Assembly: GCA_910577165.1 (NCBI GenBank)
Contig: CAJTLX010000002.1
Coordinates: 1-64,000, forward strand
Length of the DNA stretch: 64,000 nt
From: an uncultured Lachnospiraceae bacterium
GTDB taxonomy: Bacteria > Bacillota > Clostridia > Lachnospirales > Lachnospiraceae
Direction of reading: 5' to 3'
Part shown: positions 60,756-64,000 of the stretch, in pieces
Position numbering within the stretch: position 1 is the stretch's first letter
Layout: every line of letters begins with the position of its first letter
The notes under the pieces: model-generated
What the model was told of the DNA's origin: nothing
The model's database searches: none
The model's input: the letters and a program-made list of their open reading frames with translations, nothing else
Made by a program: the position numbers and the translations under genes

Positions 60756-61700
60756 TTACTCAATCACAATATTAATCTTCTCGATAAATTTTGCTAATAT
60801 CCCTTCATGTACAAATACAAAATCTGACTCTTCCACCTCTTCCCCTAAATATTTTCGAAATACAAATGGAGCATAATAACTATCTATTCCCTTAAAAGTA
60901 ACTTCTCTTATCCCCTCTTCATCCCTTTTTTCTTTATAATATCCATTGATTCCCCCTATTTTTTTAAGAGTAAATAACTCCACTCTAAGCGGCACAGTTT
61001 CCATTGCAGTAAATTCAGCCAATTCTTTTTCAAACATTCTCTGCTCATTCGGCGTATAATCCGTCACCTTTAACACAATCTCATCATTGGAGAAAAATAC
61101 AACCCTATTTAAAAGATGAAATTGGCTGTCTAATTTGGTCAATATATTGTCCATGATATATTTCTCATATGTAATATGTCTTTTGCAATTGCAATTTCCG
61201 AATATTACCTGTCTTATATATTTACTTTCTTTTATATGTTCACTTGAGGTAAATTTTCCAATAAATTCCTCCCAAGTATTCGCTCCCCCTACAATGGATG
61301 GATCAAAATGCCTTAATGCAGAAAAATTGGCTTTTTTCATATCAATACTGATAAATTGATTTTTCTCATTTTGTGGTGAATAGATATCCTTTCCCGGTAA
61401 ATTCTTATTTTGTACAACAAATTCCTGCATATCCAATGTATTAAACTTTTGGTATGCCGCGGACTCCTTAATATACTCAATAGCGCGATCCTTGACTTGA
61501 TTGTATTCGGTCAAATATTTTTGCTCTCCGCCATATTTTTCTACTTCCTCTGCAAAACGAAAATATTTCTGTAATGTTCCCTTATATATTTTATCGTATA
61601 ATATCAATCGGTCAAAAAAATATGGCTCCTCAAATATTCTAATTGAAAGTTTACAGTCCCTGCAAAATCTTTCTTTTAAATATCTTGAAATATTTATCAT
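60756..61700 (-). CDS. Uncharacterised 314-residue protein
   Basis: Not recognised. It opens MINISRYLKERFCRDCKLSI. The central part has the motif FISIDMKKANFSALRHFDP and then RQVIFGNCNCKRHITYEKYI, suggesting a structured catalytic or nucleic-acid-binding domain. The C-terminal third (NRVVFFSNDEIVLKVTDYTP, VPLRVELFTLKKI) is strand-rich. No signal or membrane segment is present. The start follows AGGAGAAA. It lies between the AAA/DUF4276 pair and DUF4132 copy 3 on the same strand, so a role in the same unit is possible. Confidence 0.6.
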   Translation of the reverse strand: MINISRYLKERFCRDCKLSIRIFEEPYFFDRLILYDKIYKGTLQKYFRFAEEVEKYGGEQKYLTEYNQVKDRAIEYIKESAAYQKFNTLDMQEFVVQNKNLPGKDIYSPQNEKNQFISIDMKKANFSALRHFDPSIVGGANTWEEFIGKFTSSEHIKESKYIRQVIFGNCNCKRHITYEKYIMDNILTKLDSQFHLLNRVVFFSNDEIVLKVTDYTPNEQRMFEKELAEFTAMETVPLRVELFTLKKIGGINGYYKEKRDEEGIREVTFKGIDSYYAPFVFRKYLGEEVEESDFVFVHEGILAKFIEKINIVIE

Positions 61701-61760
61701 TTTATTTTCTCCTAAATATCTAAAAATTTAAAAAATATTTCATCTTCTCTTATAGTACAT

Positions 61761-62321
61761 TTATTTGTCATTACCTTCATTAATCAAAAGCTCGCGAATT
61801 CCACGCACTAACATCTGAAAACTAACGGATGTATTTCGTTCCACCTCTATATATTTGGCAATCCGCTTTGCACCGTCAATTTGCTGATGTTCCGGCAAAA
61901 TTACCTGCAATTCATGTTTGGGTGATATAATATCATCGGGAATACGATATTTTTTCTTTCTTATAATTTTGCTCAAATCCTTGTTGTATGCCAAAGAAAC
62001 AGCCTCCAGATCACCAAAATACCAGGATTCTAACTCATGGCATGCAATGCGAATTAACACCACTCTTTTTGTGCCATCACATAATTGTAATAATTGTTTT
62101 TTTAATTCCCGGCAGTCATTACTATCTTGATCCTGTACAATAACAAATTTTACATCCGGTTCATTCCAAGCCGCAAGTTTAATTGGGATAGATTTTTGCA
62201 AATCAGATTTTCCTGAATGTGGTATTGTCTGAAAAGCAATTCCTTCTGGTAATATGTTTGGTAATATTCCATCCAAAAAACATTTCATCGATTTTTCTTC
62301 CAATAAAAATACTAATTTCAT
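61761..62321 (-). CDS. DUF4276-family (TOPRIM-like) protein
   Basis: A 186-residue protein. KLVFLLEEKSMKCFLDGILP supplies the acidic residue of the first TOPRIM-like strand (Glu8/Glu9). VKFVIVQDQDSNDCRELKKQ supplies the D-x-D pair (Asp64, Asp66), and RIACHELESWYFGDLEAV is a family hallmark. TOPRIM proteins cut or rearrange nucleic acids with metal ions. The start follows GGGGGAAAAG and lies 36 bp after the AAA ATPase stop, so the pair forms one unit resembling split OLD-type ATPase-nuclease systems. Confidence 0.82.
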   Translation of the reverse strand: MKLVFLLEEKSMKCFLDGILPNILPEGIAFQTIPHSGKSDLQKSIPIKLAAWNEPDVKFVIVQDQDSNDCRELKKQLLQLCDGTKRVVLIRIACHELESWYFGDLEAVSLAYNKDLSKIIRKKKYRIPDDIISPKHELQVILPEHQQIDGAKRIAKYIEVERNTSVSFQMLVRGIRELLINEGNDK

Positions 62322-62357
62322 CTTTTCCCCCATCTTCATTTCCATGTACTTTTTCAT

Positions 62358-63530
62358 TTACTCACTTGCAAGTAACCCCTGCTTCCACAAAGCCCCTGGT
62401 AAATCCCCTGCGTCGTACAATGATTTCACCAATTTATTATCGGATGCCTTTTTTATTGTAGTAAATCCCTCTATTTTTTCCATATAATAAATTTCTTCTA
62501 ACCGAACAGCATTCAAAAAATCCGGTGAGTGCGTGGATACAAAAACCTGTCCTCCGTTTTCAGCATACAGACGAAATTCCTCCGCCAGTTCGTCCAATAA
62601 CTCTGGATACAATTGATTTTCTGGTTCCTCAATGCATAACAGGGCATGATGTTCTGGCGAATACAACAGAACAAGATAAGTAAACATTTTAATAGTTCCA
62701 TCCGATACAAATTTCGCAGAAAATGGATTTTTAAACTTCCCATCCTGAAATCGCAAAACAATATATCCGTCCTGCGTCTCCTGTGCTTCTACTTTCTCCA
62801 CCCCCGGAACCCTGCACTTCATCCTCTCCACAATCTCAAAAAATTTTTCTGGATAATTATCATACAAATACTTTGTCACTGCGGATAAATTATCCCCCGT
62901 CCTTGAAAGCTGTTCACTATATTCCGCCTCCTGCCTTTCCCTTGCCGCATCAATTCGAAAATCAGAAACATACCAATCCTCTATCAAGCGGCGAAATGCG
63001 GATACCGCCTCAAATTCCTGAAATTGTCCCAGTCCCTTGATTGCCAAAATATCCGGAGAATCCAATTTTTGTTTGCGCCTTTTTGCTGACTGCACATCCT
63101 CGTAAGTGCTTAACTTTCCCTCCACTGCCATCCCCTCACCAAGTGTGAAATCTAATACCTTCCAGGGTGAACCATATTGACCTCTTCGAAATCGCAAAAT
63201 TTCTTTTTTAACTACCGCTTTATTTTTATCATCCAATCCAATTGCAATTTCATAAGTAATCAATGGTTCATACTCTGCCGGACGAAATTTTATCACAAAT
63301 TCGATATCTCCTGTCCGGTCGCGGGACTGCACTTCCTTAAACCCCCCGCGCTTTGCCAAAGCGGTTTTTACATTGCTATTTAAACAGTCATGTAAAAAGC
63401 CAAAAATATCAAAAAATGTAGTTTTTCCGGTTCCATTTTTGCCTAGAAATACAGCCAGATTTGGAATATCTCGAATTTCTACATTCTGAAATACTCTGTA
63501 ATTTATGACTTTTAAAGTTTCAATTTTCAT
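62358..63530 (-). CDS. AAA-family ATPase (OLD/RecF-like) paired with DUF4276
   Basis: A 390-residue ABC-class ATPase with Walker A FLGKNGTGKTTFFD (G30-T37), a signature-like region FVSDGTIKMFTYLVLLYSP, Walker B HALLCIEEPENQLYP (about 300-315) and the switch His in VFVSTHSPDFL. No nuclease domain is fused, so the TOPRIM function is supplied by the downstream DUF4276 protein. The start at 63530 follows AAAGGATTT. This gene arrangement is like PARIS (AriA/AriB) and other ATPase-TOPRIM anti-phage modules, but the effector family differs. Confidence 0.85.
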   Translation of the reverse strand: MKIETLKVINYRVFQNVEIRDIPNLAVFLGKNGTGKTTFFDIFGFLHDCLNSNVKTALAKRGGFKEVQSRDRTGDIEFVIKFRPAEYEPLITYEIAIGLDDKNKAVVKKEILRFRRGQYGSPWKVLDFTLGEGMAVEGKLSTYEDVQSAKRRKQKLDSPDILAIKGLGQFQEFEAVSAFRRLIEDWYVSDFRIDAARERQEAEYSEQLSRTGDNLSAVTKYLYDNYPEKFFEIVERMKCRVPGVEKVEAQETQDGYIVLRFQDGKFKNPFSAKFVSDGTIKMFTYLVLLYSPEHHALLCIEEPENQLYPELLDELAEEFRLYAENGGQVFVSTHSPDFLNAVRLEEIYYMEKIEGFTTIKKASDNKLVKSLYDAGDLPGALWKQGLLASE

Positions 63531-63626
63531 TTTAAATCCTTTCAATACTATAATTATCTTAATAAATATTCTAATTATTAGCTAAAATCAACAATCTTTT
63601 TTGAAATAATATACTTATTTTTATCA

Positions 63627-63998
63627 TTATCCATTGTAATACTCTCTTCCCCGATCAATTTCCACTTTCTCCCTGCACAGATACAAATATTCACAAGCTT
63701 TGGCATAAATCCCCATCAAATCATCAGTCTTTCTCTCCATTCGATGCCGCCGCATAGTAGCCCCATCGGCAAGTCTGGCAAACATTTCGGAAAGTCTGGA
63801 AAGCCCGTATTGCCCCGCAAGTTTTCCCATGCGGGAAAGCCCCTCAAGAGTACTGTCATGCACGGTATCAAGTCCGCTCTGATATAGCTCCTCCAACAAG
63901 TTGCCCGCATCCGCAAGGACCTGGCTCAAAGCATCAAATCTCAGTCTGACATTATTTTCTTCCCGCCCTTCCTTCTCTGCAACTATCCTCGTATCTTC
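63627..63998 (-). CDS. C-terminal part of an unidentified helical protein, open to the right edge
   Basis: The last 124 residues of a gene that starts beyond the window. They are helical and amphipathic (LLEELYQSGLDTVHDSTLEG, LSRMGKLAGQYGLSRLSEMF, LMGIYAKACEYLYLCREKVE). The pattern is reminiscent of the C-terminal helical part of SWIM zinc-finger proteins found next to DUF4132 genes (E. coli YehQ type), but no SWIM motif is in view. A TTG at 63927-63929 is in frame but has no convincing ribosome site. Confidence 0.5.
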   Translation of the reverse strand, partial: EDTRIVAEKEGREENNVRLRFDALSQVLADAGNLLEELYQSGLDTVHDSTLEGLSRMGKLAGQYGLSRLSEMFARLADGATMRRHRMERKTDDLMGIYAKACEYLYLCREKVEIDRGREYYNG

Positions 63999-64000
63999 TT

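Noticed and set aside
60756..61700. KwaB (DUF4868) of the Kiwa system
   Set aside because: Length is similar and the context is defence-like, but I cannot match the KwaB motifs and no KwaA-type membrane partner is adjacent.

Overview
The window looks like chromosome from a Gram-positive, low-to-mid GC Clostridia, most likely Lachnospiraceae. This is an inference from the strong AGGAGG-type ribosome binding sites, many lipoprotein signals, a T-box leader, a DnaD/DnaI-type helicase loader pair, and a large xylan-uptake operon of the kind common in gut Lachnospiraceae. No rRNA, tRNA or CRISPR array was seen.

Left part (1-18.2 kb). The end of an M24 peptidase and a lone eutH-type transporter lie on the + strand and stop at a shared terminator. 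A long minus-strand xylan / xylo-oligosaccharide locus then runs leftwards from about 18.2 kb. Its order is: membrane-anchored binding protein with two beta-sandwich-like repeats, two ABC permeases, an NHL-propeller protein, a YIP1-family membrane protein, a DUF5696 lipoprotein, two more permeases, a second binding lipoprotein, a GH10 xylanase lipoprotein and a GH3 beta-xylosidase/glucosidase. No ATPase is encoded, so a shared MsmK-type ATPase elsewhere is implied. A GH31 alpha-xylosidase-like gene with a divergent AraC regulator sits separately at 42.3-45.4 kb.

Housekeeping part (18.5-25.3 kb, + strand). The genes are murC, an intergenic cluster of DnaA-box sequences, a DnaD-domain gene overlapping a DnaC/DnaI-type loader, PRPP synthetase, and an ECF sigma / anti-sigma pair.

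Accessory part (25.3-64 kb, mostly minus strand). A restriction-modification pair is followed by a region dominated by the DUF4132 (E. coli YehI-like) family: three full-length paralogues (28.9-32.4, 46.6-50.2 and 57.0-60.6 kb) and one stand-alone C-terminal copy (50.3-51.4 kb). Copies 1 and 2 are in the same orientation. They bracket a roughly 14-kb cargo zone holding a decayed IS607-type element, a class D beta-lactamase, an internally deleted phosphatase-family gene, an Rrf2/cupin unit, a CPT-like kinase, an ANT(6)-type gene, an HTH-PurM fusion, HicAB, a Phd antitoxin with a broken toxin, the GH31/AraC pair, a GNAT gene, a PemK/MazF-like remnant and several unexplained repeats. To the right are a radical-SAM-like DUF5131 gene, a T-box-controlled threonyl-tRNA synthetase lacking most of the TGS domain, two acetyltransferases, a membrane protein, DUF4132 copy 3, an unrecognised gene and an AAA ATPase + DUF4276 (TOPRIM-like) pair that resembles a two-gene defence module.

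The best candidates for new biology are the DUF4132 multigene locus with its AAA/DUF4276 neighbour, the DnaA-box cluster upstream of the helicase-loader operon, the HTH-PurM fusion, and the DUF5696/YIP1/NHL accessory set in the xylan locus. All functions are inferred from sequence reading alone; no database search was run.
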